Assembly (NCBI RefSeq): GCF_023716485.1
Contig: NZ_CP092418.1
Span: 1,595,001 to 1,659,000 of the forward strand
DNA: 64,000 nt
From: Microbulbifer variabilis
Lineage (GTDB): Bacteria; Pseudomonadota; Gammaproteobacteria; Pseudomonadales; Cellvibrionaceae
Direction of reading: 5' to 3'
The notes under the pieces are model-generated. The model saw only the letters and a program-made list of their open reading frames with translations, was not told where the DNA came from and did not search any database. This document shows, piece by piece, positions 18,049-26,812 of the stretch. The position numbers and the translations under genes are program-made. The first letter of the stretch is position 1; every line of letters begins with the position of its first letter.

Positions 18049-18522
18049 TTACTGCTGGTCTATGGCGCCGTTGAAGTCGAGCTGTCGCCAGGCTTCATAG
18101 ATCACAATGGCGGCGGCGTTGGACAGGTTGATACTGCGGCTCTCGGCGCGCATAGGAATGCGCAGGGTGTTCTCTGGGCCCACCATTTGTAGAAACTCCG
18201 CCGGCAGGCCGCGAGTTTCGGGGCCAAACACAATCGCATCGCCGTCTTGGTATTCCACTGATGTATGGCTGTGGCTGCCTTTAGTGGACAGGGCCAACAC
18301 CCGCGAAGGTTTCTCACTATCGACAAAAGCCTGCCAGTCTGGGTGTCGAACCACGCGGCTGTATTCACTGTAATCAAGCCCGGCGCGGCGCAGGCGTTTG
18401 TCGTCCATATCGAAGCCAAGGGGTTCGATTAGGTGTAGCTCGGCGCCAGTATTGGCGCAAAGTCGAATAATATTGCCTGTGTTCGGGGCAATTTCCGGTT
18501 GGAACAGAACAATTTTGAACAT
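18049..18522 (-). CDS. trmL: tRNA (cytidine/uridine-34 2'-O)-methyltransferase TrmL
   Basis: The 157-residue SPOUT-fold enzyme shows the TrmL signatures PEIAPNTGNIIRLCANTGAE near the start, FGPETRGLP in the middle and IPMRAESRSINLSNAAAIVI at the end, which form the SAM-binding knot. TrmL methylates the ribose of the wobble base in tRNA-Leu isoacceptors. Size is typical. It lies upstream of flavodoxin and mnmC, giving a run with two tRNA wobble-modification enzymes. Confidence 0.95.
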   Translation of the reverse strand: MFKIVLFQPEIAPNTGNIIRLCANTGAELHLIEPLGFDMDDKRLRRAGLDYSEYSRVVRHPDWQAFVDSEKPSRVLALSTKGSHSHTSVEYQDGDAIVFGPETRGLPAEFLQMVGPENTLRIPMRAESRSINLSNAAAIVIYEAWRQLDFNGAIDQQ

Positions 18523-18616
18523 TACTTGGCGGATGCCCTGGAGCGGTACTATCTAGCTTGAATGATTTGAGCCGGGCGGTGGGCCCGGCTCCGCATGGCA
18601 GCAGATTATTCCACAA

Positions 18617-19147
18617 TTAGAGGGGAGTGGCGATCTCCTCGCAGTCGATCTCCACCCCCAACTCATTGGCGATCTGGTCGAGTTCGTCGCGCAGGCCATC
18701 GAGATCCATATCTTCATCCACATTGATCTTGCACTCGGCAGTGAACAGAGGCTCGCCACTCCACGGAGTACTACTGTAAGTAGTTTCCAACTGATCCATA
18801 TTGATATGGTGGGCGCTGAGTGCGCGGGATATTTCCCGCACAATACCGGGGCGGTCGTTGCCTACCAGCTTCAATGTCAGTGTCTGTTGAGGCTTAGTGG
18901 AAACGGCGATCGCGTCTTCAACGATCAGGTTATAGCCATCCTGGGCGAGGCTAGTGAGAGCGACTTTTAAGCCTTGGGTTTTGTCACCGGGAACAGCAAC
19001 GCGCAATATACCGGCAAATTTTCCGGCAAAATGGGCCATATGGCTGTCTTCCCAGTTGCCACCGTTATCCGCAATGACTGCAGAAAGCTTTTCCACAACA
19101 CCGGGCTTATCGTTGCAGATCATGGAGATAACGAGATGCTGTTGCAT
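18617..19147 (-). CDS. gcvR: GcvR-like double ACT-domain regulator
   Basis: The 176-residue protein consists of two ACT domains (about 4-85 and 92-170), with DKPGVVEKLSAVIADNGGNW and NDRPGIVREISRALSAHHIN as the ligand-loop motifs. This matches GcvR, the glycine-responsive partner that restrains GcvA at the glycine cleavage operon. No gcv genes lie in the window. A GC-rich hairpin (18568-18591) separates it from trmL. Assignment to the GcvR family is good; actual regulation of glycine cleavage here is inferred. Confidence 0.85.
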   Translation of the reverse strand: MQQHLVISMICNDKPGVVEKLSAVIADNGGNWEDSHMAHFAGKFAGILRVAVPGDKTQGLKVALTSLAQDGYNLIVEDAIAVSTKPQQTLTLKLVGNDRPGIVREISRALSAHHINMDQLETTYSSTPWSGEPLFTAECKINVDEDMDLDGLRDELDQIANELGVEIDCEEIATPL

Positions 19148-19277
19148 ATAGTGTTCCTTTGCTTCAGTGGAGACGTATCATTTGCATTGTAATAGGATCT
19201 CGTCGGATAACTCTATCGTCCAATCTCAAAGCCATTTTTCTTTTCCCGGCAACAGGTAACTTAGCGAGGGACTGTCA

Positions 19278-19577
19278 ATGAAGGTCATTGCCGATTTGTG
19301 CGTGATACCCATGGGTGTGGGGGTGTCTGTCAGTAGGTATGTTGCGGAGTGTGAAAAAGTACTGGTGGAAGCCGGACTGACACACCATCTACATGCCTAT
19401 GGCACCAACATAGAAGGGGACTGGGATACGGTGATGGCTGCGGTAAAAACCTGCCATGAGCGAGTACACGCGATGGGCGCCGATCGCATCACTACCAGTC
19501 TGAAATTGGGAACCCGTATAGACCGGGAACAGTCATTACAGGATAAGATCGACAGTGTGCGATCGAAGCTGGATTAA
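19278..19577 (+). CDS. MTH1187/YkoF-type thiamine-binding-like protein (UPF0045)
   Basis: The 99-residue protein matches the UPF0045/MTH1187 family: an IPMGVGVSVSRYVAECEKVL start, the HHLHAYGTNIEGDWDTVM motif and a conserved TSLKLGTRID end. Structures of the family form ferredoxin-like dimers that bind thiamine-like ligands. A GCGAGGGACTGTCA region precedes the ATG. It is followed by the exported methyltransferase at 19600, 22 bases on, probably in one transcript. Confidence 0.88.
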   Translation: MKVIADLCVIPMGVGVSVSRYVAECEKVLVEAGLTHHLHAYGTNIEGDWDTVMAAVKTCHERVHAMGADRITTSLKLGTRIDREQSLQDKIDSVRSKLD

Positions 19578-19599
19578 CGATAACAACACAGGAACGATT

Positions 19600-20412
19600 A
19601 TGACGATCAATATCAAGAAATCTCTGCTCGCTATGGCCGGCGCTCTGGCCCTGGCTGGTGGCGCCCAGGCTGCCGACTTGAATTCTGTCATTCAGGGGGA
19701 TCACCGCAGCAAAGAGTACGTTGCGCGAGACCAGTACCGTAACCCGGCAGAAACCCTGGAATTTTTGGGCATTAAGCCAGATATGACGGTAGTAGAGGTT
19801 ACTCCTGGCGGTGGCTGGTACACCGAAATCCTAGGGCCCTACCTGGGCAAGAAGGGCAAGCTCTATGCAGCGCACTTCCCCGAGGATAGCGAGTCTTCTT
19901 ACTATCAGCGTTCTTTGAAAAGCTTTAAAGACAAGCTAGCTGCCGACAAGAAGGCCTATAAGAATGTCGTAGTGACCGAGTTTTCACCGCAAACCGGCCG
20001 TGAGATAGCCCCAGCAGGCAGTGCCGATGCGGTGGTGACTTTCCGCAACGTACACAACTGGATGTACCGCGGTTATGAAGATAAGGCTTTTGCCAGCTTT
20101 TACAGCGCTCTGAAACCCGGCGGTGTTCTCGGTGTGGTTGAGCATCGCGCCAAGCCTGGTACCAGTAAAGAGGATATGGTCAAGAGCGGTTATGTGACTC
20201 AGGAGTATGTTATCGAAGCAGCCAAGAAGGCTGGTTTTGAGTTGGAAGAGAGCAGTGAGGTCAACGCCAACCCGAAAGATAGCGCCAAGCACCCGAAAGG
20301 TGTCTGGACTTTGCCACCCTCTCTCCGCTTGGGTGATGAGGACAAAGACAAGTACCTGGCCATCGGCGAGAGTGACCGCATGACTCTGCGCTTCCGCAAG
20401 CCAAAATCCTAA
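19600..20412 (+). CDS. Exported class I SAM-dependent methyltransferase-like protein
   Basis: The 270-residue protein starts at the ATG at 19600 and has a Sec signal peptide (MAGALALAGGAQAADL, cleavage about residue 25). The rest has the Rossmann methyltransferase pattern: VVEVTPGGGWYTEIL as motif I, an acidic turn, and FRNVHNWMYRGYEDKAFASF then LKPGGVLGVVEHRA as motifs IV-V. It belongs to the COG4798-type predicted methyltransferases, which are oddly exported although SAM is cytoplasmic. Its substrate and whether it methylates at all are unknown. GGAACGATT precedes the start; the frame stays open 15 codons further upstream but without a signal peptide start. Confidence 0.85.
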   Translation: MTINIKKSLLAMAGALALAGGAQAADLNSVIQGDHRSKEYVARDQYRNPAETLEFLGIKPDMTVVEVTPGGGWYTEILGPYLGKKGKLYAAHFPEDSESSYYQRSLKSFKDKLAADKKAYKNVVVTEFSPQTGREIAPAGSADAVVTFRNVHNWMYRGYEDKAFASFYSALKPGGVLGVVEHRAKPGTSKEDMVKSGYVTQEYVIEAAKKAGFELEESSEVNANPKDSAKHPKGVWTLPPSLRLGDEDKDKYLAIGESDRMTLRFRKPKS

Positions 20413-20493
20413 GTTTAAATAACCACTTACCAGTACAGGTAAACACCGGGAGCGGCGTTCGTCGCTCCCATCTCACCCGGATATGAAAGTTGT

Positions 20494-20718
20494 ATGATCA
20501 TTCCCTTTGCGCAGTTGGATCCCAACACTTTGCAGAACCTATTGGAAGAGTATGCTACCCGTGAGGGCACCGAGTATGGTGAGCGCGAGGTGGAACTACC
20601 GGAGAAGGTGGCTAGCCTGCGCCGTCAGTTGCAGTCCGGTGACGTGGTAATTTGGTTCGATCCCGGCGAGGAGACCGTCAATCTGGTGCTGGCCGAGGAT
20701 CTGCCTACCGATGTCTGA
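20494..20718 (+). CDS. YheU family protein (UPF0270)
   Basis: The 74-residue protein matches YheU: IPFAQLDPNTLQNLLEEYAT at the start, REGTEYGEREVELPEKV in the middle and an acidic C-terminus. The family is small, cytoplasmic and of unknown function. Its stop overlaps the start of the alpha/beta hydrolase gene by eight bases, so the two are translationally coupled. Confidence 0.9.
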   Translation: MIIPFAQLDPNTLQNLLEEYATREGTEYGEREVELPEKVASLRRQLQSGDVVIWFDPGEETVNLVLAEDLPTDV

Positions 20719-21349
20719 ATACCTCATTGATGAGCCTCAAGCTCCTAAAGCGCGCTTTCTGTTTGCCCATGGTGCCGGTGCGCCCATGGACAGTGAATTT
20801 ATGCAGACGTTGGCCACTGGGTTGTGTGAGCAGGGTATCGAAGTGGTGCGTTTCGAGTTTCCCTATATGGCCCAGCGCCGCAGCGGAGGTGGCAAGCGGC
20901 CGCCTAACACTATGTCGCAGTTACAGGAGAACTTTAACGCCCAGATTGAGCAGTTTGCCGGTGATTTACCCCTGTTTATTGGGGGCAAGTCGATGGGAGG
21001 GCGGGTAGCGAGCCTCCTGGCCAATGACAGCTATGCGCAGGGGGTGGTTGCCGGACTTATCTGCCTGGGGTATCCATTTCACCCCCAGGGCAAGCTGGAG
21101 AAGCTCCGCACTGAGCACCTGCTAGATTTTGCCTGCCCCACTTTGATTGTGCAGGGAGATCGCGATCCACTTGGCAGCCTTGCAGAGGTGAATACTTATG
21201 GATTGGCGGAGGCTATTGAGATTGAGTGGCTTGCCGATGGTGACCACGATTTTAAGCCCCGTCGCGCGAGTGGATTTACCCAAGCCCAACACTGGCAGAC
21301 TGCGGTGGATAAAGTGGCGGGGTTTATGCAGCGGTTTCCAGGATCGTGA
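20711..21349 (+). CDS. Alpha/beta hydrolase, KANL3/Tex30-like (COG3571)
   Basis: The 212-residue protein has the hydrolase oxyanion segment FLFAHGAGAPMDSEFM, the nucleophile elbow GGKSMGGR (Ser at about 95), an acidic residue in VQGDRDPLG and a His in DGDHDFKPR, a complete Ser-Asp-His triad. It matches the bacterial KANL3/Tex30-type hydrolases, whose substrates are unknown. It is coupled to the YheU gene upstream. Its 3' end overlaps the convergent ABM-like gene by 26 bases. Confidence 0.88.
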   Translation: MSEYLIDEPQAPKARFLFAHGAGAPMDSEFMQTLATGLCEQGIEVVRFEFPYMAQRRSGGGKRPPNTMSQLQENFNAQIEQFAGDLPLFIGGKSMGGRVASLLANDSYAQGVVAGLICLGYPFHPQGKLEKLRTEHLLDFACPTLIVQGDRDPLGSLAEVNTYGLAEAIEIEWLADGDHDFKPRRASGFTQAQHWQTAVDKVAGFMQRFPGS

Positions 21350-21614
21350 CGCGCTCTTCCCCCACTAGCAGTGGGGCCAACTGGGCCATTTGGGCGCGTC
21401 GCTCCTCGCTGGTGTACCAGTGTTGCCAGTGCAGTTCTGACTGCCACTTAGACAGGGTAAAGCGGCGCAATGGATTGCCCTTTTCGATATAGGTCTGTCC
21501 CTCGATAAAACCGACGGTGCGGTAGGCACAGGTAAGGACTCTTCGTGCGGCCTCCTCGTAGCTGCTCTGCATTTCGGCGGCAATTTCTCGCTCAATCAAT
21601 ACATAGATCATCAT
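21324..21614 (-). CDS. Antibiotic biosynthesis monooxygenase (ABM)-domain protein
   Basis: The 96-residue protein has the ferredoxin-like ABM pattern: IYVLIEREIAAEMQSSYEEA, a central GFIEGQTY strand and KWQSELHWQHWYTSEERRAQM. ABM proteins include haem oxygenases and quinone monooxygenases; many are uncharacterised. GGGGAG lies immediately before two tandem ATGs, so the exact start is uncertain by one codon. It overlaps the end of the hydrolase gene on the other strand. Confidence 0.75.
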   Translation of the reverse strand: MMIYVLIEREIAAEMQSSYEEAARRVLTCAYRTVGFIEGQTYIEKGNPLRRFTLSKWQSELHWQHWYTSEERRAQMAQLAPLLVGEERVTILETAA

Positions 21615-21724
21615 CTCCCCACAATGCGATAGGGCCTAAATGGATTTTAGCGCGGCTGTCAGCGGAAGAGTCGGCAGCCAGTTTCTAGATGACGAAGTGC
21701 GCTAAATTGCGCACAATAAATACT

Positions 21725-21955
21725 ATGAAGTTTGATCACACCCTCGATGCCCGCGGCCTGTTGTGCCCGGAACCCGTAATGATGCTGCACTCAGCGGTGA
21801 GAAATGTTGCCGATGGGGAAGTATTGAAAATGATGGCCACCGATCCCTCGACGCAGCGGGATGTGCCCAAGTTCTGCCAGTTTCTCGGCTATGAACTGGT
21901 GCAGCATGCAGAGGAGAATGACGAGTTCGTGTATTGGATCAAGAAAGCGGAATAG
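21725..21955 (+). CDS. tusA: TusA family sulfurtransferase
   Basis: The 76-residue protein carries the TusA signature [16 protein letters not shown], with the persulfide-carrying Cys in LLCPEP, and the [20 protein letters not shown] core. TusA relays sulphur from IscS to the TusBCD-E chain for 2-thiouridine at tRNA position 34, the same modification pathway as MnmC. The ATG at 21725 gives the typical N-terminus; the frame extends 12 codons upstream without support. Confidence 0.93.
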   Translation: MKFDHTLDARGLLCPEPVMMLHSAVRNVADGEVLKMMATDPSTQRDVPKFCQFLGYELVQHAEENDEFVYWIKKAE

Positions 21956-22044
21956 TTGGTCAGATAGCGCCCCGGTCCCGCTTCGACGGCACCGGGGGCA
22001 CACTCCCGAATAAGTTTTGTACTGACTCTATGGCCTGTTAACTC

Positions 22045-22731
22045 TTATGGCGCCGTTACTAGAGCGGCGATCGCGGCTAGTGCCTCAGGGTCCTCAGATT
22101 TGATCTTGTTGGCGATATGATGTTGGAAGAAGTAGCGAAAGCCTTCACTCTCCTGTGCTGGGTATAGACAGTGATCTCCCGGTAGTACCGGAGTGGTCTC
22201 AACGACATCGTGATCGATCAGCATACCGTGAATAACGCCGTCGGCGTGCAGCCTCCAGCTGATGACCTCGATCAGTGTCAGGTTCTCCCTGTCCTTATCC
22301 ATAAACACCGCATGGGTGCCGATGGTATCGGGAATCTCCTGCAGAACTTCCTCGGGTTTGCTGCTCTCAAACTCAAAGTATTCCGCCGCAGTCTCCAACT
22401 CGACGACTTTGTGGATTGGGGGATGGTGGAAGATGTCTTCAATACCGGGGTCGTAGTAGCCTTCGAAGCGTCCATCCAAAGGGTCCTTGATATCTGGACA
22501 GGCCACTATGGTGTTTAACCAGGGAACGAGGCCAACGACCTCGCCATTCGCTTTAAGCCCCCAGCAGAGTATTTTTAAGCTGTATAGGTCTGTACCGCTG
22601 GAGTTGTTGGAGTAGAGCATTTCCAAGCCGTCTAGCTCCGGCGAAAGGCGAATAAAGCGCCTGTCCGCAGAAGTTTCGATCGGCTCGCCGGTGAAGAGGT
22701 CAACCACATTGTTGATGCTGTGGTCTGTCAT
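22045..22731 (-). CDS. Conserved protein of unknown function with an internal duplication
   Basis: The 228-residue soluble protein has no signal peptide or membrane segment. Two parts look like diverged copies of one unit: residues about 49-78 (SLKILCWGLKANGEVVGLVP) and about 150-180 (LTLIEVISWRLHADGVIHGM), each followed by an acidic, aromatic segment. GGAGGTGTTCC before the ATG is a strong Shine-Dalgarno. I do not recognise the family; it looks like a two-domain pseudosymmetric protein restricted to this group. It stands alone between tusA and epmC. Confidence 0.7.
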   Translation of the reverse strand: MTDHSINNVVDLFTGEPIETSADRRFIRLSPELDGLEMLYSNNSSGTDLYSLKILCWGLKANGEVVGLVPWLNTIVACPDIKDPLDGRFEGYYDPGIEDIFHHPPIHKVVELETAAEYFEFESSKPEEVLQEIPDTIGTHAVFMDKDRENLTLIEVISWRLHADGVIHGMLIDHDVVETTPVLPGDHCLYPAQESEGFRYFFQHHIANKIKSEDPEALAAIAALVTAP

Positions 22732-23023
22732 GGAACACCTCCTGGCAGGGCCGGTTATATACCGTCTCCGATCAGATCAAGGTGCGACTGCCAAGGCCCT
22801 ATCTCTGAAAGAAGACCGGGGCAGGAGGGTATTTGACTGCATTAGACCCCTCCTCGGGGAATACGCTGAAAAGGCAGGTGTTCAGCGGCCTCCCTGTGAG
22901 TAAAGGTATATGTTGATTTCCGGAAATACAACCGGCCCGCTAACGCCTGCAGAAGCGGCGCGGCTTTGATCGAGGCGCTCCCGTTGATATAGTCCCCGCC
23001 TTTGCGGTATCCCGGAGAATATC

Positions 23024-23620
23024 TTGCCCGTCACTCACTTAGAAATGGCTCCAGTTTCTAATACTCCCCTAGCAGCCAGATCCACTGCCGAGCGTATTGT
23101 GGCGGTCTTCAATCGCTGTTTTTCCAGTCCAGAAGGACTAAATACCCGACTTTGCGGCGGTTTTTCCGAACCTTACTATCGGCCCGCCGGGGGCCAGCAG
23201 GGCCATCATCAGGTCGAGTTCACTCTCGACTATGCGGCCAGCGCACTGCACGAGGTGGCCCATTGGTGTGTGGCCGGTGAGGCCCGCCGGCAGTTGCCCG
23301 ACTATGGCTATTGGTATGCTCCAGATGGGCGTAGTGCCGAGCAACAAGCAGAATTCGAGTTGGTGGAGGTCAAACCCCAGGCGCTGGAGTGGATTTTCGC
23401 CCGTGCCTGTGGCCTCCGCTTCCGTGTCAGTGCGGACAACTTGGAGAGTGGCCTTGGTCCCAGCACCAGTTTCAAAGAGGCTATTTGGCGCCAGGTTCAG
23501 CGCTATTGTGCGGAGGGGCCCAATGAGCGGGCGAGTACTTTCGCTCTTGCGCTCGCAGGGGCGTTTACTCAGCCAGATCCTTTGAGCGGCGATGTCTATC
23601 AGCTGCGGGAGCTATCGTGA
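23024..23620 (+). CDS. epmC: Elongation factor P hydroxylase EpmC
   Basis: The 198-residue protein matches EpmC: VAVFNRCF, a conserved Glu-rich YWYAPDGRSAEQQAEFE region and the metal-site motif ALHEVAHWCVAG (His-Glu-x-x-His). EpmC hydroxylates the beta-lysylated lysine of EF-P. Its partners EpmA, EpmB and EF-P are not in the window. The start is a TTG at 23024 with GGAG six bases upstream; an in-frame ATG lies seven codons later. It opens a tight five-gene run with four-base overlaps. Confidence 0.88.
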   Translation: MPVTHLEMAPVSNTPLAARSTAERIVAVFNRCFSSPEGLNTRLCGGFSEPYYRPAGGQQGHHQVEFTLDYAASALHEVAHWCVAGEARRQLPDYGYWYAPDGRSAEQQAEFELVEVKPQALEWIFARACGLRFRVSADNLESGLGPSTSFKEAIWRQVQRYCAEGPNERASTFALALAGAFTQPDPLSGDVYQLRELS

Positions 23621-24510
23621 GCAGTTATCTGGTCGACTCTTCTGTCTATATCTTTCGCTACTACTTCGCCTTGCCACCCAACTGGCAGAGTCGCAGTGGT
23701 TACGACACAGAAGCGGTCTACGGCTTCACCAACTTCCTGGTGGATCTTTTGGCGAGAAATCCACGTCATATCGCCTGCGCTTTCGATGAATCTCTCGGCA
23801 GTTGCTTCCGCAATACGCTTTACCCGGACTATAAATGCAGTCGCGCATTGCCAGATGAAGCCCTGGCCTTTCAGTTGGCGGCCTGCCGGGAGATGGCGGA
23901 AGCCCTGGGTATCGCCAGTTTCTCCAGTGAGCGTTATGAGGCGGACGATATTCTCGCCAGCTTGACGCGAAAACTGCGCAATCATGCCCCAATCATTGTG
24001 AGTCGGGATAAAGATCTGGGGCAGTTACTGGCTCGTGGAGCCTCCAGTCTTTGGGATTTTGCCGCAAACCAGCATATGGACAGCGTGGCCATTGAGCAGA
24101 AGTTTGGTGTAAAACCCGCTCAGATTGCCGACTACCTGGCGCTGGTGGGTGATAGCAGTGACGATATTCCCGGAGTACCCGGCATTGGGGCCAAGACTGC
24201 AGCGCGATTGCTAGGCGAGTTTGATGATGTCGAAGCGCTGTTGGCACAGCGAGAGAGAGTGACAACACTGCCCATTCGGGGTGCGAAAGGGCTCGCCCAG
24301 CGGCTGGAGGAATATTCCGACCAGCTGCGCTTGGCAAAACGCCTCGCAAGCCTGATGGAGGATATCCCCCTTGGCATTAAGGTGAGTGATTTGCGTCGGC
24401 AACCTGTGGATGTTGACTTGGCCACGGCTCTGGCCAAGGAGTTCGGGATCGGCGGGCTGGCAGGAAAAATAGAGCGCACACTAGTGAGCGCTGAAGGAGA
24501 ACCTACATGA
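23617..24510 (+). CDS. xni: Flap endonuclease Xni (5'-3' exonuclease IX family)
   Basis: The 297-residue protein has the 5' nuclease fold: YLVDSSVYIFRYYFA at the start, the acidic FDESLGSCFRNTLYPDYKCS, YEADDILASLTRKL and VSRDKDLGQLL metal sites, and the helix-hairpin-helix GDSSDDIPGVPGIGAKTAAR. It corresponds to the stand-alone exonuclease domain related to DNA polymerase I (Xni/ExoIX). It starts with GTG overlapping the epmC stop by four bases and its own stop overlaps pdxB by four. Confidence 0.9.
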   Translation: MSSYLVDSSVYIFRYYFALPPNWQSRSGYDTEAVYGFTNFLVDLLARNPRHIACAFDESLGSCFRNTLYPDYKCSRALPDEALAFQLAACREMAEALGIASFSSERYEADDILASLTRKLRNHAPIIVSRDKDLGQLLARGASSLWDFAANQHMDSVAIEQKFGVKPAQIADYLALVGDSSDDIPGVPGIGAKTAARLLGEFDDVEALLAQRERVTTLPIRGAKGLAQRLEEYSDQLRLAKRLASLMEDIPLGIKVSDLRRQPVDVDLATALAKEFGIGGLAGKIERTLVSAEGEPT

Positions 24511-25658
24511 GTGAAAGCCACGCACAGGGCGTTGGCCTCAAGATTGTTGCCGATGAGAATATACCGGCACTGGAGCAATATTTTGGCGATCTGGGTAAGC
24601 TGGTTCGCTATCCGGGCCGCACACTGACGCGCGAGCAATTGATTGATGCCGATATCCTACTGGTGCGCTCCGTCACACGAGTGAATCAGAGCCTGCTGGA
24701 AGGCACGCCGGTACGTTTCGTGGGTAGCTGTACCATCGGCACCGATCATCTGGATACCGATTGGATGGAGCGTAATGGTATTTACTGGAGCGCCGCGCCG
24801 GGCTGCAATGCCAACTCCGTGGTTGAATATGTATTTTGCACTTTGGCCGCCCTAGACGTGGACTGGCGCGGGCGCAGCTTTGGCATTGTCGGTTGTGGCA
24901 ATGTGGGAGGGCTGCTGCAGAAGCGCTTGCATGCCCTGGGTGCGAGCTGTGCTGTCTACGACCCCTGGCTGCCAGATAACCCCAACTTTGCCCCCCTTGA
25001 GCACGTACTGAGTCAGGACATTGTGTGCCTGCACGCCCCCCTGGTTAAAGATGGGCCCTTCCCCAGTTTGCATATGATCGGTGCTGAGCATTTGGCACAG
25101 ATTCGCGACGGCGCTGTTTTGATTAGTGCCGGTCGCGGTGCGGTGGTGGACAATCGCGCGTTATTACAGGTGTTACAGCGGGCAAAGCGTTTTATGACCG
25201 TGCTGGATGTCTGGGAGGGGGAGCCGGGAATTAACACTGAGCTGTTGGAGTTGGTGGACCTGGGTAGCCCGCATATTGCCGGCTATAGCCTGGATGGCAA
25301 GCTCACAGGCACCCGCATAATTCGCGAGGCGCTCTCCAATGCGCTGGATCTGGCCCAGCCAGAAAACACTGGCGCCACCTGCGATACGCAAGCTGAAGTC
25401 TCTAGAAGGCAACTTGAGCCGGTGATTAGTGGGGCGGCGCCAATAGCGAATTTGTTATTGCAAATGTATGACCCACGCGAAGATGATGCGCGCCTGCGCG
25501 AAGCGGCTCGAGGGATAGAACCTATGGCCAAGGCTTTCGACCGCCTGCGCCGAGAATACCCCGAGCGTTTGGAGTTTTCCCATTACCGCGCCGCAGCGCA
25601 GGCCCTGGGTAAAAAAGAGAGAGAAGAGTTGGCAGTACTGGGGCTCATGTGCGATTAG
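24507..25658 (+). CDS. pdxB: Erythronate-4-phosphate dehydrogenase PdxB
   Basis: The 383-residue D-2-hydroxyacid dehydrogenase matches PdxB, second step of the DXP-dependent pyridoxal phosphate pathway. It shows IVADENIPALEQYFG at the start, GSCTIGTDHLDTDWM, AAPGCNANSVVEYVF, the NAD loop FGIVGCGNVGGLLQKRL, the catalytic Arg/Glu/His segments (ISAGRGAVVDN, WEGEPGIN, GSPHIAGYS) and the C-terminal PdxB dimerisation domain. Both ends overlap neighbours, so it is translated from a polycistronic mRNA. Confidence 0.95.
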   Translation: MSESHAQGVGLKIVADENIPALEQYFGDLGKLVRYPGRTLTREQLIDADILLVRSVTRVNQSLLEGTPVRFVGSCTIGTDHLDTDWMERNGIYWSAAPGCNANSVVEYVFCTLAALDVDWRGRSFGIVGCGNVGGLLQKRLHALGASCAVYDPWLPDNPNFAPLEHVLSQDIVCLHAPLVKDGPFPSLHMIGAEHLAQIRDGAVLISAGRGAVVDNRALLQVLQRAKRFMTVLDVWEGEPGINTELLELVDLGSPHIAGYSLDGKLTGTRIIREALSNALDLAQPENTGATCDTQAEVSRRQLEPVISGAAPIANLLLQMYDPREDDARLREAARGIEPMAKAFDRLRREYPERLEFSHYRAAAQALGKKEREELAVLGLMCD

Positions 25659-26812
25659 AAAAACAAGTTAAGAAGCTGGGTTTGATTATCAATCCTTGGG
25701 CCGGTGTTGGCGGCCCAGCGGGGCTTAAGGGCAGCGATGGAGCCGAGACAGTGGCGCAGGCCCTGGCGGCTGGTATTGAGCCGCAATCCCACCAGCGCGC
25801 CGCGATTGCCCTGGAGGCCTTGCTACCGTTTCGGCAGCAGCTGGAGTTTTTGTGTTTTGCCGGTGATATGGGGGCGGATACGGCTAGTGCACTGGGCTTT
25901 GCCGTGCGTGAGGTGGGTGCAGCCGAGTCCTCCCCATCAACCTCCGAGGACACTGAGAGAGCGGCAATGGCGATCCGCGACGCCGGTGCCGACCTGATCG
26001 TCTTTATTGGCGGTGACGGCACTGCGCGCAATATGACCAATGTCCTGGGAGATCACTTTCCAGTACTGGGTATTCCCGCCGGTGTCAAAATGCACTCCGC
26101 TTGTTTCGCGATTTCCCCCAAGGCCGGTGGAGAAGTTTTGCGTAAATTACTGGCCGGTGAGCTGGTGGATTTGTGTGAGCGCGAGGTGCGTGATATCGAT
26201 GAAAATAGCTTCCGCCAGGGGCGGGTGAGCACTCGCCACTACGGCGAGCTGCTGGTGCCCCAGGAGGGCCACTTCCTGCAGGCAGTAAAGAACGCCGGGC
26301 GCGAGGTGGAAGAGCTGGCTGTGGCGGATATCGCCGCGGAGATTGTCGAGGAACTAGAGCCGGATACCTTGTATATCGTCGGTCCCGGTTCAACTACCTT
26401 AGCTGTCTTGAGTGAATTGGGGTGTGACGGCACCCTGCTGGGGGTGGACCTGCTGTGTGATGGCGCCCTCTTGCAAAAAGATGTGAGCGCGCCGCAGATT
26501 GAGGCAGCGATTGCCGCACACAAGAGTGTGAAAAAAAATGGTCAGGTAAAAATTATTCTCACTGCCATCGGAGGCCAGGGCCATCTGATCGGCCGCGGTA
26601 ACCAGCAATTCTCCCCCAGAGTCCTAAGCCAAGTGGGTCGTGAAAACCTGGTGGTTGTCGCCACCAAAACCAAAATAACTGAACTCGGCGGGCGCCCCCT
26701 GTTAGTGGATAGTGGTGACCCCGAACTGGATCGGCAGTGGAGCGGCTTTATCCGTGTGGTAACCGGCTACCGTGATGCGATCCTCTACCCCTTAAGCAAT
26801 GGAGAAGTCTGA
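25649..26812 (+). CDS. ATP-NAD kinase-like protein (AcoX type)
   Basis: The 387-residue protein has LGLIINPWAGVGGPAGLKGS at the start and the NAD/diacylglycerol-kinase motif VFIGGDGTARNM, followed by LGIPAGVKMHSACFA. This is the ATP-NAD kinase superfamily, AcoX-like branch, which is distinct from canonical NadK. Its substrate is unclear; a polyphosphate- or ATP-dependent NAD kinase role is only inferred. It starts with GTG inside the pdxB end (10-base overlap) and abuts the methyltransferase start. Confidence 0.85.
   Translation: MRLEKQVKKLGLIINPWAGVGGPAGLKGSDGAETVAQALAAGIEPQSHQRAAIALEALLPFRQQLEFLCFAGDMGADTASALGFAVREVGAAESSPSTSEDTERAAMAIRDAGADLIVFIGGDGTARNMTNVLGDHFPVLGIPAGVKMHSACFAISPKAGGEVLRKLLAGELVDLCEREVRDIDENSFRQGRVSTRHYGELLVPQEGHFLQAVKNAGREVEELAVADIAAEIVEELEPDTLYIVGPGSTTLAVLSELGCDGTLLGVDLLCDGALLQKDVSAPQIEAAIAAHKSVKKNGQVKIILTAIGGQGHLIGRGNQQFSPRVLSQVGRENLVVVATKTKITELGGRPLLVDSGDPELDRQWSGFIRVVTGYRDAILYPLSNGEV

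Noticed and set aside
18568..18591. A GC-rich hairpin between gcvR and trmL as terminator
   Set aside because: The stem is good but there is no T-run on the minus strand, so termination cannot be claimed; it is mentioned only in the gcvR entry.
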